Shown here: positions 49,058 through 59,383 of the stretch, piece by piece
Numbering within the stretch: the stretch's first letter is position 1
Layout: each line of letters begins with the position of its first letter
Assembly (NCBI RefSeq): GCF_008632075.1
Contig: NZ_VWVM01000020.1
Span: 1 to 64,000, forward strand
Length of the DNA: 64,000 bases
Direction: 5' to 3'
From: Candidatus Pantoea gossypiicola
GTDB taxonomy: Bacteria > Pseudomonadota > Gammaproteobacteria > Enterobacterales > Enterobacteriaceae
Made by a program: the position numbers and the translations under genes
The notes under the pieces: model-generated
Database searches by the model: none
Seen by the model: only the letters and a program-made list of their open reading frames with translations
What the model was told of the DNA's origin: nothing

Positions 49058-50020
49058 TTACGCGTTTACTTTCGCAATCAGATCCATCATTTTCAGTTTC
49101 TGGTCACTGGAAACTTTACGCACTTCCAGTTCAATATTACGTTCATTGAGTTTGCGGAATGCGGCGATATCTTTTTCATCTACCGAGACCGCATTATTGA
49201 CCTGGGTTTTCCCCTGGCGGAACGCCATACCACCGATGTTGACCGTTTTAATATCGACACCCTGTTCAACTACGCGCAGGACATCGGTAGGGTTGGTAAA
49301 CAGCAGCATGACGCGATCCTGACCATACTTCGGGTTGTTCCATACCCGGACCATTTTGTCGACATCCACCACATGAGCCGTCACGCCGGGCGGCGCGACC
49401 TGCGTCAACAGGGTTTTGCGCACATGATCGTTGGCCACTTCATCGCTGACCACGATAATACGCTGAACGTTTGTCTCTTTAGTCCAGCGCGTCGCGACCT
49501 GCCCATGAATCAGACGATCATCAATGCGCGCCAGCCCGATTTTCATGTGATCACCGGGGGCCATCGGCTTAGCTGGTTGCGCCGCCGCGGCCGGTTTCAC
49601 CGCAGACGATGCCGGTACTTCCTCTTTAGCTTTCAGGGCTTTAACCCCTTCACGACCGGTCTCCACCGCCACGGCGACCAGTTCGTCAAATCCGGGATCG
49701 TCATCGCGCGCCATCAGCGTTTCAACCAGCATCGGAATATTGACCCCGGCAATAACCTCATGGTGTTGCTTGTCGACAACAATGCGGCTGGCCGCATTGA
49801 ACGGACTGCCGCCCCAGGTATCGACCAGAAAAAGAACCCCCTTGCTGGTATCCAGTTCTGCCAGTCTTGCCTGATATTTTTCTATCAGCGTTTCTGCATT
49901 TTCACCGGGGACAAAGTCTATCCAGCCGATATTCTCCTGCTCGCCTAACAGCATTTCTGCTGTTTTCAGCAGTTGTTCCGCTGCCCAGCCGTGTGTACCA
50001 ATTACAATCGCAATGGTCAC
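49058..50020 (-). CDS. manX: Mannose PTS IIAB component
   Basis: The 320-residue cytoplasmic phosphotransfer protein. IIA domain (1-~130) begins AIVIGTHGWAAEQLLKTAEM with the phosphorylated His10; an Ala/Pro-rich linker (~136-155) leads to the IIB domain (~160-320) whose active His is in ARIDDRLIHGQVATRW. First gene of manXYZ. An Mlc/NagC-like palindrome and a CRP-like site lie upstream. Confidence 0.97.
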   Translation of the reverse strand: MTIAIVIGTHGWAAEQLLKTAEMLLGEQENIGWIDFVPGENAETLIEKYQARLAELDTSKGVLFLVDTWGGSPFNAASRIVVDKQHHEVIAGVNIPMLVETLMARDDDPGFDELVAVAVETGREGVKALKAKEEVPASSAVKPAAAAQPAKPMAPGDHMKIGLARIDDRLIHGQVATRWTKETNVQRIIVVSDEVANDHVRKTLLTQVAPPGVTAHVVDVDKMVRVWNNPKYGQDRVMLLFTNPTDVLRVVEQGVDIKTVNIGGMAFRQGKTQVNNAVSVDEKDIAAFRKLNERNIELEVRKVSSDQKLKMMDLIAKVNA

Positions 50021-50167
50021 GTGCTACCTCCGTTCGCTAGAGATGCTCATCTGAGTAAATGAACTGTATTGAGACATGTTTTGATTATCCGTTTAACCCG
50101 GTCATTCGACTTTCTGATATAGCGTCGAAAAAACAGGGGTTAACTTCATCAGGGCGGTAAAGTCGCG

Positions 50168-50213
50168 ATTTATTTTAGTGATCGAAAAAATAAATTTTGT
50201 GATGTCTGTCAGC
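50168..50213. promoter_or_regulatory. Mlc/NagC-like palindrome and CRP-like site
   Basis: ATTTATTTT (50168-50176) and AAAATAAAT (50187-50195) form an A+T-rich palindrome of the Mlc/NagC type (TTATTT...AAATAA), with a spacer one base off the usual. TGTGATGTCTGTCAGC (50198-50213) resembles a CRP site in 8 of 10 core positions. E. coli manX is controlled by CRP, Mlc and NagC, so the combination is sensible, though matched only by eye. Confidence 0.4.
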
Positions 50214-50294
50214 TATTCATCCCGTGAAGTGGCGCTTTACCTTTTTTATGCGCCCGATCATCCGTTATGCAGATTGTAAAAATAAGAAAATTTT

Positions 50295-50529
50295 TTGACG
50301 CAATTTACCGACCTGATACATTAACGTTCTGTTTATTGCTCAGGAGTAACGGGCTTCAGCCCACCTTTATGGATCGTCACCGACGTCGCTTAATCTGTTC
50401 TTTGCGCCTGCTGGCGCGTCACCCTTCGCCTCGCGGCGTTTTCATCGCTTTCCCGACTACCCGGATGTCACGCTTCGCTGCGCTGACAGGCACCGGCTCG
50501 ATCTGTTCCCTGTTCTGGAGTCATAAATA
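50295..50529 (+). promoter_or_regulatory. yoaE promoter and long structured leader
   Basis: TTGACG (50295) and TACATT (50317) with a 16-base spacer make a plausible sigma-70 promoter, implying a leader of about 200 bases before yoaE. The leader is rich in short inverted repeats (CGGGCTTCAGCCC, CTGGCGCGTC, CTTCGCTGCG). AGGAGTAAC...ATCGTCACCGACG is loosely like the two conserved loops of the yybP-ykoY Mn riboswitch, but the core does not match well enough to call. Confidence 0.4.
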
Positions 50530-52122
50530 ATGGAATTTTTATTCGACCCCTCAATCTGGGCGGGTTTACTGACGCTTATCGTGCTGGAAATCGTACTCGG
50601 TATCGATAACCTGGTATTTATTGCTATCCTGGCCGACAAACTGCCGCCAAAGCAGCGTGATAAAGCACGTTTGATAGGCCTGTCGCTGGCCCTGGTGATG
50701 CGTCTGGGCCTGCTGTCGCTGATCTCCTGGATCGTCACGCTGACCACGCCTCTCTTCAGCGTAGGCGGTTTCAGCTTTTCCGGACGCGATTTAATCCTGC
50801 TGTTCGGCGGTTTCTTCCTATTGTTTAAAGCGACCATGGAGCTACACGAGAGGCTGGAAAACCGTCAGCTTGATGGTTCCGCAAATCGGGGATATGCCAG
50901 TTTCTGGGCTGTGGTATTGCAGATTGTGGTGCTGGACGCGGTCTTCTCACTGGATGCGGTGATTACCGCCGTGGGTATGGTGAACCACCTGCCGGTGATG
51001 ATGACTGCCGTGGTGATTGCCATGGGTGTGATGCTGCTGGCGTCTAAACCGTTAACCAACTTTGTTAACGCGCATCCGACCGTGGTGGTGCTCTGTCTGA
51101 GCTTCCTGTTAATGATCGGTCTGTCGCTGGTAGCAGAAGGCTTTGGTTTCCATATTCCTAAAGGCTACCTCTATGCGGCAATTGGCTTCTCAATTCTGAT
51201 TGAGCTGTTCAACCAGATTGCACGTCGTAACTTTATCCGCCACCAGTCAAATCGTCCGATGCGTGAGCGTACCGCCGAGGCGATTCTGCGCCTGATGGGC
51301 GGCCGTAACCGTGCGCAGACGTCCAGCAATGGCAATAGCAGCAGTAACATCAGCACCAGTGAAGAGTCTGCGCTGACAGAAGCAATGCCGCAGGAAGCGT
51401 TTAAAGATGAAGAGCGTTACATGATTAATGGCGTTCTGACGCTGGCTTCCCGCTCGATTCGGAGCATTATGACGCCACGCGGTGATATCTCCTGGGTCGA
51501 TGCAAATCGTCCGGTGGATGAGATTCGCGGTCAGCTGCTGGATACGCCTCACAGCCTGTTCCCGGTCTGTCGGGGTGAACTGGATGAAATTGTTGGTGTG
51601 GTGCGCGCCAAAGAGCTACTGGTGGCGCTGGAGCAGGGTGTTGATGTGGCGACCTTCGCGGCGAATACACCGACCATTGTGGTGCCGGAGACGCTGGATC
51701 CAATCAACCTGCTTGGCGTGCTGCGTCGTGCTAAAGGTAGCTTCGTGATCGTCACCAATGAGTTTGGCGTGGTGCAGGGTTTGATTACGCCGCTGGACGT
51801 GCTGGAAGCGATTGCGGGTGAATTCCCGGATGAAGACGAAACGCCTGATATTGTTGCAGATGGCGATGGCTGGTTAGTGAAAGGCGGAACCGATCTGCAC
51901 TCGCTGCAGCAGTTACTTGACTTCCATGAGCTGGTCGATCCGACAGAAGATCACGCCTCGCTGGCGGGCCTGCTGATTGAGCAGAAAGGGCGGTTACCGC
52001 TTCCCGGCGAGGTGATTGATATCACGCCGCTGCACTTCCAGATTATCGACGCGACGGATTACCGTATCGATCTGGTGCGTGTCACCAAAGATAAACCGCA
52101 TGACGAAGAGGAAGAGGGTTAA
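50530..52122 (+). CDS. yoaE: TerC/CBS-domain membrane protein YoaE
   Basis: A 530-residue protein with an N-terminal TerC-type membrane domain (1-~240; [20 protein letters not shown] and [20 protein letters not shown] carry the paired acidic motifs), two CBS domains (~305-430; [20 protein letters not shown]) and a CorC/HlyC-type C-terminal domain (~440-530). TerC proteins are proposed to export or load metals, Mn included. A Ser/Asn-rich linker (about 260-280) is longer than I expect from E. coli YoaE (518). Confidence 0.92.
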   Translation: MEFLFDPSIWAGLLTLIVLEIVLGIDNLVFIAILADKLPPKQRDKARLIGLSLALVMRLGLLSLISWIVTLTTPLFSVGGFSFSGRDLILLFGGFFLLFKATMELHERLENRQLDGSANRGYASFWAVVLQIVVLDAVFSLDAVITAVGMVNHLPVMMTAVVIAMGVMLLASKPLTNFVNAHPTVVVLCLSFLLMIGLSLVAEGFGFHIPKGYLYAAIGFSILIELFNQIARRNFIRHQSNRPMRERTAEAILRLMGGRNRAQTSSNGNSSSNISTSEESALTEAMPQEAFKDEERYMINGVLTLASRSIRSIMTPRGDISWVDANRPVDEIRGQLLDTPHSLFPVCRGELDEIVGVVRAKELLVALEQGVDVATFAANTPTIVVPETLDPINLLGVLRRAKGSFVIVTNEFGVVQGLITPLDVLEAIAGEFPDEDETPDIVADGDGWLVKGGTDLHSLQQLLDFHELVDPTEDHASLAGLLIEQKGRLPLPGEVIDITPLHFQIIDATDYRIDLVRVTKDKPHDEEEEG

Positions 52123-52180
52123 CGCTTCACGTTGTTGCTAAGGCGCTGCCAGTCTCACCGGCCGCGCCGAATCTCTCTGA

Positions 52181-52213
52181 CAGCCGCTGCTGAAACGCCG
52201 CGGCTGTTTTTTT
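52181..52213 (+). terminator. yoaE terminator
   Basis: CAGCCGC/GCGGCTG with a 12-base loop and seven T residues, about 60 bases after the stop. Confidence 0.85.
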
Positions 52214-52258
52214 GTGTGCAGGGAGTCGGGCAAAGGCGATACGGCGCTGACGCGGCCG

Positions 52259-53821
52259 TTAACGGCGGGCATCAGCCTGATGCCGCGTCAGCCAGGCTGG
52301 AAAATCTTCCAGCGGCATCGGGCGGGCAAAATAGTAGCCCTGCAGATGATCCACCCCGCGTTCGCGCAGATAATCTGCCTGTTCAGCCGTTTCCACCCCC
52401 TCGGCCACCAGACTGATGTTCAGGCGCTGGGCCAGCGAAATCACCATATCCGTTACCGTGGCGTTAATGGCATCCGTACCGATAGCCGCCGTGAAAATCT
52501 TGTCGATTTTGAGCACGTCTGGCTGTAAATCTTTCAGGTAGGAGAGCGAGCTGTGACCGGTGCCAAAGTCATCAATCGCCAGCCGGACGCCAATCTCGTG
52601 CAGTTGTGCAATCACCGACTGATCGACGACCGGCAGGGCATCCCGCTCGGTCAGTTCCACCACCAGTTGCGGCACCGGACTGGCAGGCCACCACAGGTTC
52701 TGCAGATCTTCCAGAATGGCGCGGTCGCGGAAATGGCTGGCGGCAACATTGATGGCGATATGAAAGGCGGAATCATCGGGCAACTGCGGCAGCTGCCTTA
52801 CCACCTCGTTCAGCACAAAGCGCGTCAGGGGCTTGATCAGGTTCTGGCGCTCGGCCAGCGGAATAAAGACATCCGGTGTGATCCAGCCCTGGCGGGCGTT
52901 ATGCCAGCGCAGCAGCAACTCTATCCCGTCACACTCGCCGCTTTTGCTATTGATCAGCGGCTGGCAATAAACCATAAACTCACGGGCCGTAATGCCATAG
53001 CTGATTTGCCAGCTGAGGCTCATGCGATTTGCCGTCGCCAGCCAGATAATGTAGCCCATCAGCAGGCTTAGTAGCAGCGCCAGCGGCAGCTGTGAGGGCA
53101 GTGTCGCCAGCGCCAGCCGTGTCGGCGAAGGGCCATAGAGGGTGAGCGTAAACGGGTAGCGCAGCGAACCCTGCTCGTAGCTCACTTCGTCATCTGACGG
53201 CACCGTTGGCTCTATCAGCGGATTGCCATATTCCAGGCTCTCACCATTGACGTTAAATACGGCGCGTTCCACCCAAGGCAACTGGGGTTCCAGCAGGTAA
53301 TTACTCATCATTTCAATGTTGATGACCTGCAATATTCCCGACCGGTTATCCAGGCTTTTAGGCGTCCACAGCAGTAAAATTGGCGAGCCTTTCAGCAGAT
53401 ATTCATCGGTTGCCAGGGTCATACGCTGGCTGTTGAAGGCAAGGTCAGGATAAGTCTGGCTGAAAGGGATGTTGCGCGGGCCGTAAATACTGGAGCAGTA
53501 GAGCATGTCGTTTTCGACCAGCAGAATGGCACGTACCGTCTGCAGAGAAGAGATTTTTTCGATGAGCGGAAAACGCACGTCCTGACAGGGGGCACCCACC
53601 AGACCCAGCGTATTACTGGCTGAAACCTCCAGTGGTGAAAACATCCGATCAAACCGCATAATCGCTTTGTCGGCGAAATCCATCGCCTGCTGTTCAATAC
53701 GTGACTTCTCTTCGATATAACGAAAGGCCAGCGTTAATATCAGCACTACGGTGGCGATTGACAGTGCGATCAGCAAACGCTTGCGTCTGAATTGTCCAAC
53801 AAATTGCTGGGCCATAAACAT
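52259..53821 (-). CDS. yoaD: Cyclic-di-GMP phosphodiesterase with CSS sensor (PdeD-like)
   Basis: A 520-residue inner-membrane protein. An N-terminal helix, a periplasmic CSS-motif domain (cysteines in GAPCQDVRFP and LYCSSIYG; redox/disulfide-regulated in this class) and a second helix (~255-275) precede the EAL domain (~285-515). EAL reads GIELLLRW; INVAASHF, ELTERD, AIDDFGTGHSS, KIDK and AEGVE are intact, so activity is likely. The start ATG 53821 follows GGGAAGGTGG. E. coli homologue: YoaD (PdeD). Confidence 0.92.
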   Translation of the reverse strand: MFMAQQFVGQFRRKRLLIALSIATVVLILTLAFRYIEEKSRIEQQAMDFADKAIMRFDRMFSPLEVSASNTLGLVGAPCQDVRFPLIEKISSLQTVRAILLVENDMLYCSSIYGPRNIPFSQTYPDLAFNSQRMTLATDEYLLKGSPILLLWTPKSLDNRSGILQVINIEMMSNYLLEPQLPWVERAVFNVNGESLEYGNPLIEPTVPSDDEVSYEQGSLRYPFTLTLYGPSPTRLALATLPSQLPLALLLSLLMGYIIWLATANRMSLSWQISYGITAREFMVYCQPLINSKSGECDGIELLLRWHNARQGWITPDVFIPLAERQNLIKPLTRFVLNEVVRQLPQLPDDSAFHIAINVAASHFRDRAILEDLQNLWWPASPVPQLVVELTERDALPVVDQSVIAQLHEIGVRLAIDDFGTGHSSLSYLKDLQPDVLKIDKIFTAAIGTDAINATVTDMVISLAQRLNISLVAEGVETAEQADYLRERGVDHLQGYYFARPMPLEDFPAWLTRHQADARR

Positions 53822-54046
53822 CAGTATCCACCTTCCCAAAAAGCCAAAAAAAAGCAATAAATAACGGGGTTAGTATCGGCACGGCCAGGTCAATATTGAG
53901 GCCGGAATGCAGAAAAGCGGGTCTGGAAAGTTGCGCAGACCGGACGGCTGCGCGGAAAACACTCTACCGTTTAAACCTGCGCTGAGATAGCGCAGGATGC
54001 GGATTTTATTACGTTTGCATCTTATTTAAACAATTCAACGTTTCGC

Positions 54047-55411
54047 TTAATCACACTGAACTTTAATCGCCAGACCGCCACGGGAAGTTTCACGGTATTT
54101 CGCGTTCATGTCTTTGCCGGTCTCATACATGGTCTCAATAACCTTATCCAGCGAGACGCGGGGTTCACTGGTGCGACGGAGTGCCATACGCGCCGCGTTA
54201 ATGGCTTTAACCGAGGCGATAGCATTACGTTCAATACAGGGAACCTGAACCTGACCGGCCACGGGGTCGCAGGTCAGTCCAAGGTTATGCTCCATGCCGA
54301 TTTCAGCGGCAACGCACACCTGCTCCGGGCTACCGCCCAGTAGCTCAGCCAGACCGGCCGCCGCCATCGAACAGGCGACACCCACTTCACCCTGGCAGCC
54401 CACTTCCGCGCCTGAAATAGAGGCGTTCAATTTGTACAGCACGCCTATGGCACCCGAGGCGAGGAAATAGCGCAGGAAAATATCGGGCGTCACCGGCTCA
54501 ATAAAGTGATCGTAGTAAGCCAGCACCGCAGGCACGATACCGCAGGCACCGTTCGTCGGCGCGGTCACCACACGGCCACCCGCTGCGTTCTCTTCGTTGA
54601 CAGCCAGCGCAAACATATTGATCCAGTCGATCACAATCATTGGATCGCTGGAGTGTTTGGTGGAGGAGGTCAGCAGGCGACGCAGGGAGGCGGCTCGACG
54701 GGGTACGCGCAGCGGTCCTGGCAACACGCCTTCAGTATTCAGACCGCGGTCAATGCAGGCCTGCATGGTCTGCCAGATGCGGGTGAAATAGGCATGAATC
54801 TCGTCACGGCTGTGCAGTGCCAGCTCATTTTTCATCACCAGCCCCGACAGCGACAGACCGGTTTCGCGGCAGTGCGCCAGCAGATCTTTGGCGGAGTGAA
54901 ACGGCCAGGGGACAGAAACTTCATCCAGTGCCGACTGACCGAAGTGCTCTTCATCCACAATGAACCCACCGCCCACGGAGTAGTAGGTTTTCGACAGGAT
55001 CAGCAGATCGTCCGCGAATGCCAGCAGGCGCAGGCCATTTTCATGCAGTGAGAGGTTCTCACTGCGGAACACCATGCCGCCTTCGCGTGGGAAATCGACT
55101 TCATGTGTGCCTTTCGCCAGCAGCAGTCGCTCACGCTGTTCGACATCCTTAATAAATGCGGGGATGGCATCGATATCCACCGTGTCCGGCGATTCGCCAG
55201 CCAGCCCCATAATAATGGCGATATCCGTGTGATGCCCTTTGCCGGTCAGCGACAGAGAACCGTAAACATCCACGGCGATCCGGGTGACCTCCTGCAGCTT
55301 TTCCTGTTCGCACAGCAAGTCCACAAATTGTTTACCCGCTTTCATCGGGCCGACAGTATGCGAACTTGAGGGACCAATGCCCACTTTGAACATGTCGAAA
55401 ACACTAATCAC
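54047..55411 (-). CDS. sdaA: L-serine dehydratase 1
   Basis: Deaminates L-serine to pyruvate and ammonia using a 4Fe-4S cluster. Cluster cysteines are in NGACGIVPA, LTCDPVAGQVQVPC. The N-terminal FDMFKVGIGPSSSHTVGPMK matches the family. A GTG at 55411, 8 bases after GAGGAG, gives 454 residues exactly as in E. coli, which also starts with GTG; another GTG lies three codons upstream. Confidence 0.96.
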   Translation of the reverse strand: MISVFDMFKVGIGPSSSHTVGPMKAGKQFVDLLCEQEKLQEVTRIAVDVYGSLSLTGKGHHTDIAIIMGLAGESPDTVDIDAIPAFIKDVEQRERLLLAKGTHEVDFPREGGMVFRSENLSLHENGLRLLAFADDLLILSKTYYSVGGGFIVDEEHFGQSALDEVSVPWPFHSAKDLLAHCRETGLSLSGLVMKNELALHSRDEIHAYFTRIWQTMQACIDRGLNTEGVLPGPLRVPRRAASLRRLLTSSTKHSSDPMIVIDWINMFALAVNEENAAGGRVVTAPTNGACGIVPAVLAYYDHFIEPVTPDIFLRYFLASGAIGVLYKLNASISGAEVGCQGEVGVACSMAAAGLAELLGGSPEQVCVAAEIGMEHNLGLTCDPVAGQVQVPCIERNAIASVKAINAARMALRRTSEPRVSLDKVIETMYETGKDMNAKYRETSRGGLAIKVQCD

Positions 55412-55597
55412 AGGTGACACTCCTCACATTTATTCTCAGTCTGCCGGGGCAGTTTATGGCGCCCATAGTAATGGTCATGCACCGGAAAAGAGCAGCTTTT
55501 CGCATGAAATAAACTTATCAAAACAGATAAAAAAAATTATAGCGCAGCCCGACTGGGCGCTGACGGGCTTGAAGGGAGGAAACAGAGGAAAAAGGAC

Positions 55598-56161
55598 TCA
55601 GAAGGCGATCTGTGTACTCAGTGAACGGATAATCCCTGCTGTCATGCCCCACACCAGATAATCCTGATAGCGCGACAGCCAGACCGGATGGCGAACGCCG
55701 GCCCGATGCACCTCCAGCGCGCTGTAGCGGCTGAGCTGCAGTGCCTCGGCCAGCGGCATCTCGAAGGCACTGCTCACCTCATCCGGATTAATCGTCAAGC
55801 GCAGATCGGCCGGAATAATGCCCAGCACCGGTGTCACCTGAAAGCCGGTGCTGCTGGTGACGGCGGGCAGCGCGCCTAATATCTCGACCTGCTGCGGATT
55901 GATACCGACTTCTTCCTGCGCTTCACGCAGGGCGGTGGCGATCAGCGAGGCGTCGGTGTCATCCTGCATTCCGCCGGGAAAGGCGACCTGTCCGGCGTGT
56001 TTGCGCAGGGCGTGCGAGCGCTGCGTCAGCAACAGACCCGGTTCATGACGGGCGACAATCGGCACCAGCACCGCCGCATGACGTCCTGAAAGACGCTGCG
56101 TGCTGCGGGCCGGCTGCTGCAGCAGAAAACGGCTACGAAAAACCTCAAGCGTCAGTGCCAA
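55598..56161 (-). CDS. nudL: Nudix hydrolase NudL (CoA pyrophosphatase family)
   Basis: A 187-residue Nudix protein. The Nudix box is [24 protein letters not shown]-type (about residues 63-86) and the preceding [13 protein letters not shown] is the CoA-pyrophosphatase signature. I place the start at TTG 56161, directly after AGGAGG and inside the last codons of pabB, because it gives the conserved [10 protein letters not shown] start; the frame is open upstream but overlaps pabB. Coupled to pabB. Confidence 0.88.
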   Translation of the reverse strand: MALTLEVFRSRFLLQQPARSTQRLSGRHAAVLVPIVARHEPGLLLTQRSHALRKHAGQVAFPGGMQDDTDASLIATALREAQEEVGINPQQVEILGALPAVTSSTGFQVTPVLGIIPADLRLTINPDEVSSAFEMPLAEALQLSRYSALEVHRAGVRHPVWLSRYQDYLVWGMTAGIIRSLSTQIAF

Positions 56162-57524
56162 CTGAACCTCCTGCCTGTTCCAGCGCCGGTAAAATCCGGC
56201 TGACTTTATCGAGCGTCTCCTGATACTCCGCTTGCGGATCGCTGTCTGCCACCAGCCCGCCACCGGCGGCACAGTAGATCTGCTGACCTTCGGCGATCAG
56301 CGTGCGGATCGTGATGCTGGTGTCCATCCGGCCACACAGGCTGAGATAGCCGATACTGCCGCACCAGGCATTACGCCGCTGCGGCTCCAGTTCATCAATG
56401 ATCTCCATCGCCCGAATCTTGGGCGCACCGGTTATCGAGCCGCCAGGAAAACAGGCGCGCAGCAGATCCGTGGCCTGCAGGGTGTCAGGCAACTTCGCCC
56501 GCACCGTGCTCACCAGATGATGGACGGCGGGGAAGGGTTCAACCACAAACAGTTCAGGCACCGTGACCGAGCCGGGCTGCGCCACGCGACCAATATCGTT
56601 GCGCAGCAAATCGACAATCATCAGGTTTTCAGCCCGATCTTTCTCCGCATGGCGCAGTGCCTCAGCCTGTTGCGCATCCGCAACCGGATCGGCACAGCGT
56701 GGCCGGGTGCCTTTAATCGGTCGGGTTTCAATCTGGTTTTGATTCAGCGACAGAAAGCGCTCCGGCGACAGGCTGAGGATCGCACTTTCCGGCAGGCGCA
56801 GAAACGCGCTGAACGGCGCGCGGTTAGCCGCGTTAAGCAGAGTAAACGCCTGCCACTCATCACCCTGATAACTGGCCTGAAAACGCTGCGCCAGGTTAAC
56901 CTGATAACAGTCACCGGCCTGAATATAAGCCTGAACCGCGGCAAAGCGTGCGGCGTAATCGGCATAGCTCAGACTGGAGCGCCAGCCGCTGGTCAGTGAA
57001 AAGGGCACGACTTCACGTGCGGGCCACTGCGCCAGCCAGGTGGCGCGTGCTTCTGCGTTCTTCAGTGCCACCAGCGTCAGGCTTTGCTGATGATGATCGG
57101 CAATCAAGGCCCAGTCATAAATCCCCACCGCCATATCCGGCGTGGTGAGATCGGCCTGTGCCTGATGGGGCAGCGACTCAAACCGGCGGCCCAGGTCATA
57201 ACCAAACAGGCCCAGCGCACCGCCCTGAAACGGAAGGGCTTCGCAGACCGCAGGCGTCACGCCCTGCGCATCACACTGTTGCTGCACCAGCAGCAGGGGA
57301 TCTGCGGTCGATTCGGATGTGCCGGTTGCATCGCTGATAGTCGTGATGGGCCCGCGGGTCACCAGGGTGGCGCGGGGATCGGCGGTCAGAATGTCGAAGC
57401 GGTTGTCGCTATGGCTGGCCTGCGCGGAAGAGAGCAGCATCGCCCAGGGCAGATGGGCAAGGGTGGCAAAACGCTGTGTCAGCGCATCCGGGGTATAATC
57501 AAGCGTGAGGGTTTCAACAATCAT
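56145..57524 (-). CDS. pabB: Aminodeoxychorismate synthase component I
   Basis: With PabA, makes 4-amino-4-deoxychorismate for folate synthesis. The 459 residues (E. coli 453) carry the catalytic lysine in IKGTRPR, and [36 protein letters not shown] and [20 protein letters not shown] of the chorismate-binding domain. The end overlaps the nudL start by 17 bases. Confidence 0.96.
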   Translation of the reverse strand: MIVETLTLDYTPDALTQRFATLAHLPWAMLLSSAQASHSDNRFDILTADPRATLVTRGPITTISDATGTSESTADPLLLVQQQCDAQGVTPAVCEALPFQGGALGLFGYDLGRRFESLPHQAQADLTTPDMAVGIYDWALIADHHQQSLTLVALKNAEARATWLAQWPAREVVPFSLTSGWRSSLSYADYAARFAAVQAYIQAGDCYQVNLAQRFQASYQGDEWQAFTLLNAANRAPFSAFLRLPESAILSLSPERFLSLNQNQIETRPIKGTRPRCADPVADAQQAEALRHAEKDRAENLMIVDLLRNDIGRVAQPGSVTVPELFVVEPFPAVHHLVSTVRAKLPDTLQATDLLRACFPGGSITGAPKIRAMEIIDELEPQRRNAWCGSIGYLSLCGRMDTSITIRTLIAEGQQIYCAAGGGLVADSDPQAEYQETLDKVSRILPALEQAGGSVGTDA

Positions 57525-57634
57525 CGGGCAGACAAATCAGAAAGCAAAGAGGCGGTCAGACTGACATATTTTTTCCCGACTGGCACCTGTTAGTTGCCCA
57601 TGGGATACTGTCCGCCCCAACGCAGGAGTAGAAC

Positions 57635-57829
57635 ATGTTTATTGGATTACCGGCTCTCTCACATGAGCAGCAACAGCAGGCCGTCGAACGTATTCAGGAG
57701 TTAATGACGGGTGGTTTATCGAGCGGTGAAGCGATCGCCCAGGTGGCGCAGGAAATCCGTCAGAATCACAAGGGCGAACAGATTCGGGCGTTATTCGACG
57801 ACGAAGATGACGAAAACGAAGAGGAATAA
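57635..57829 (+). CDS. yoaH: YoaH, UPF0181 family
   Basis: A 64-residue protein, [20 protein letters not shown], all helical with an acidic tail, as E. coli YoaH (59). Function unknown. Divergent from pabB; convergent with yoaB, 12 bases between stops. Confidence 0.93.
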   Translation: MFIGLPALSHEQQQQAVERIQELMTGGLSSGEAIAQVAQEIRQNHKGEQIRALFDDEDDENEEE

Positions 57830-57841
57830 CACCCGACATCC

Positions 57842-58186
57842 TTAGCGCGCAGCGATAATTTTAATTTCAATTTTGTATTTTGGATTTAGCAGCCCGGCCT
57901 GAACGGTGCAGCGCACCGGCGCATTGCCCGGTGAGACCCAGGCGTCCCAGGCTCGGTTCATGGCGGGGAAATCGGCTTTATCCACCAGAAACAGCGTCGC
58001 ATCCAGGATCTTACTTTTATCACTGCCGAGCCGGGTCAGAATGGTATCAATCACCGCCAGCGCATTGGCGGTCTGCGCTTCTGCGTCGGCATCCAGATTC
58101 TCAGGCACACTGGTATAGTAGATGGTGTCGTTGTGGATCACAGCTTCGGACATACGATGTTCCGGGTCAATGCGGGTAATACTCAT
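57842..58186 (-). CDS. yoaB: RidA/YjgF-family protein YoaB
   Basis: A 114-residue protein of the enamine/imine deaminase superfamily. Conserved APVRCTVQAGLLNPKYKIEI includes the substrate-binding Arg; SVPENLDADAEAQTANALAV lies upstream. ATG 58186 follows GGAGAAACC and gives the E. coli length exactly. An upstream extension is not conserved. Possible role in detoxifying 2-aminoacrylate from serine metabolism (inference; sdaA is 3 kb away). Confidence 0.93.
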   Translation of the reverse strand: MSITRIDPEHRMSEAVIHNDTIYYTSVPENLDADAEAQTANALAVIDTILTRLGSDKSKILDATLFLVDKADFPAMNRAWDAWVSPGNAPVRCTVQAGLLNPKYKIEIKIIAAR

Positions 58187-58262
58187 CGGTTTCTCCCTGG
58201 TTAAGTGCGCATTAGCCTGACACATTCCCGATATCGCTGTCACCCTTTACGGCCCTCTCGCC

Positions 58263-58622
58263 TTACAGGCAGCGTTGCACAATCGCCTGTCTGTCCGCCA
58301 TCACATCCGGGGACATCCGGAAGGTGGTGAAATATTTCACCTCCGCCCCTTTTCTATGGGGAGAGACATCCGCAAAAATTGAATCTTCCCAGGTAAAGAC
58401 GCTGATCTCGCTGCCAGCAGGCTGGGTGTGAGTGGTGTTATCCCGGGCAATAACGCTGGTGGTGGACCAGCCACGATAAATACAGTCGCTGAGCTGAGGG
58501 ACGGTACGGATGCTTTGACCCTGAAACACGGGTGGCTGCAGACGAGCCTGATCAGGAGTGGGAGCCTGGCAGCCGCACAGCAGCAGCACGCAAGCCAGAG
58601 AGCCGATGCGGTAATAGTTCAT
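58263..58622 (-). CDS. Hypothetical lipoprotein
   Basis: A 119-residue protein with a signal peptide and lipobox LLLCGC (Cys at residue 18), so it is probably anchored in the outer or inner membrane. The mature part contains CIYRGWSTTSVIARDNT and ends QAIVQRCL with two further cysteines. No family recognised; it is not YoaF, which occupies this place in E. coli. GGAGGCATGTT precedes the ATG. Confidence 0.75.
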   Translation of the reverse strand: MNYYRIGSLACVLLLCGCQAPTPDQARLQPPVFQGQSIRTVPQLSDCIYRGWSTTSVIARDNTTHTQPAGSEISVFTWEDSIFADVSPHRKGAEVKYFTTFRMSPDVMADRQAIVQRCL

Positions 58623-58964
58623 AACATGCCTCCGCCTGAGTCAGGCAGTCGGGTTAAGGCCATCTGCATAACACCGCCTGAACGGCAATGTTAAGCCAGT
58701 CTCAGCACGTCAGCCTACGGGTACCACATCCCAACGGTAAGCTGATTTAATCATTATAATCCGGGCAGTTATTTCCTCGCTGCGTTCCTCTGCATTTGAT
58801 AACTGCATCACACTGATGGCCTGGCTGAATTTAATAAGAGGTCACAAGTGACTCGCCAGCCTATGACGTTAACAGGCAGGCAAAGACACGGAATTGAAGG
58901 CGCTGATGGCTTAAAAATGGTATAAATCCGCCCAAAGATAACGCCACAGGCTGAGGATGAGAAC
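58623..58964. other. Intergenic region without a gene
   Basis: 342 bases between two divergent small genes. It holds the lipoprotein promoter on the left and that of the small membrane protein on the right; TTAATCATTATAAT at about 58747-58760 looks like a -10 region. No hairpin, repeat or credible reading frame was noted. Confidence 0.5.
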
Positions 58965-59132
58965 ATGGCGAATACGCAGTATCTGTTTTGGGTGATGGCT
59001 GGCGCACTGACGCTGCTGTTTATTGTTATTGCGGCGTTTGTGGGGTTATCCAAAGGCAGTAAGCAGGGCGTGATTACGTTTGCTGTACTGTTCGCCATTA
59101 TGCTGGCGGGCGCGCTTTACATACACCACTAG
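58965..59132 (+). CDS. Small two-helix membrane protein
   Basis: A 55-residue frame starting MANTQYLFWVMAG after GAGGATGAG. Two hydrophobic helices (residues ~5-27 and ~35-52) are joined by LSKGSKQG, so it is a hairpin inner-membrane protein. No family recognised. Strong start signals make it likely real. Confidence 0.65.
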   Translation: MANTQYLFWVMAGALTLLFIVIAAFVGLSKGSKQGVITFAVLFAIMLAGALYIHH

Positions 59133-59275
59133 CGCCAGGCAATCCGATCATTTTCAGACTGTTACAGTAATTTCTCGCCCTGCTCACATTTCAGGCGAAA
59201 AATGTGCGGCCTCAGGTGCCGGTTAACTATGCTCAGTTCAAATAGCAGCACTGCTATTTATCACCGGAGGTAATT

Positions 59276-59383
59276 ATGTCTGAACGTCCTGATTATGATG
59301 AACCGCTGCCAGATGATGCTGAGATCTATCCGGAAGATGAAGAAGAAGATGAGGAAGACGATCCGTCAGAAAAGGATGTTTAA
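59276..59383 (+). CDS. Small acidic protein, 35 residues
   Basis: ATG 59276 follows a textbook CCGGAGGTAATT. The product starts MSERPDYDEPLPDD and is dominated by Asp/Glu (PEDEEEDEEDD), ending SEKDV. Too short for most gene callers. Function unknown; possibly a nucleic-acid mimic or metal chelator, but nothing in the sequence decides this. Confidence 0.6.
   Translation: MSERPDYDEPLPDDAEIYPEDEEEDEEDDPSEKDV

Noticed and set aside
49049-49948. 299-codon open frame antisense to manX
   Set aside because: Shadow of the conserved manX gene; the predicted protein is His/Arg/Phe-rich with no domain.
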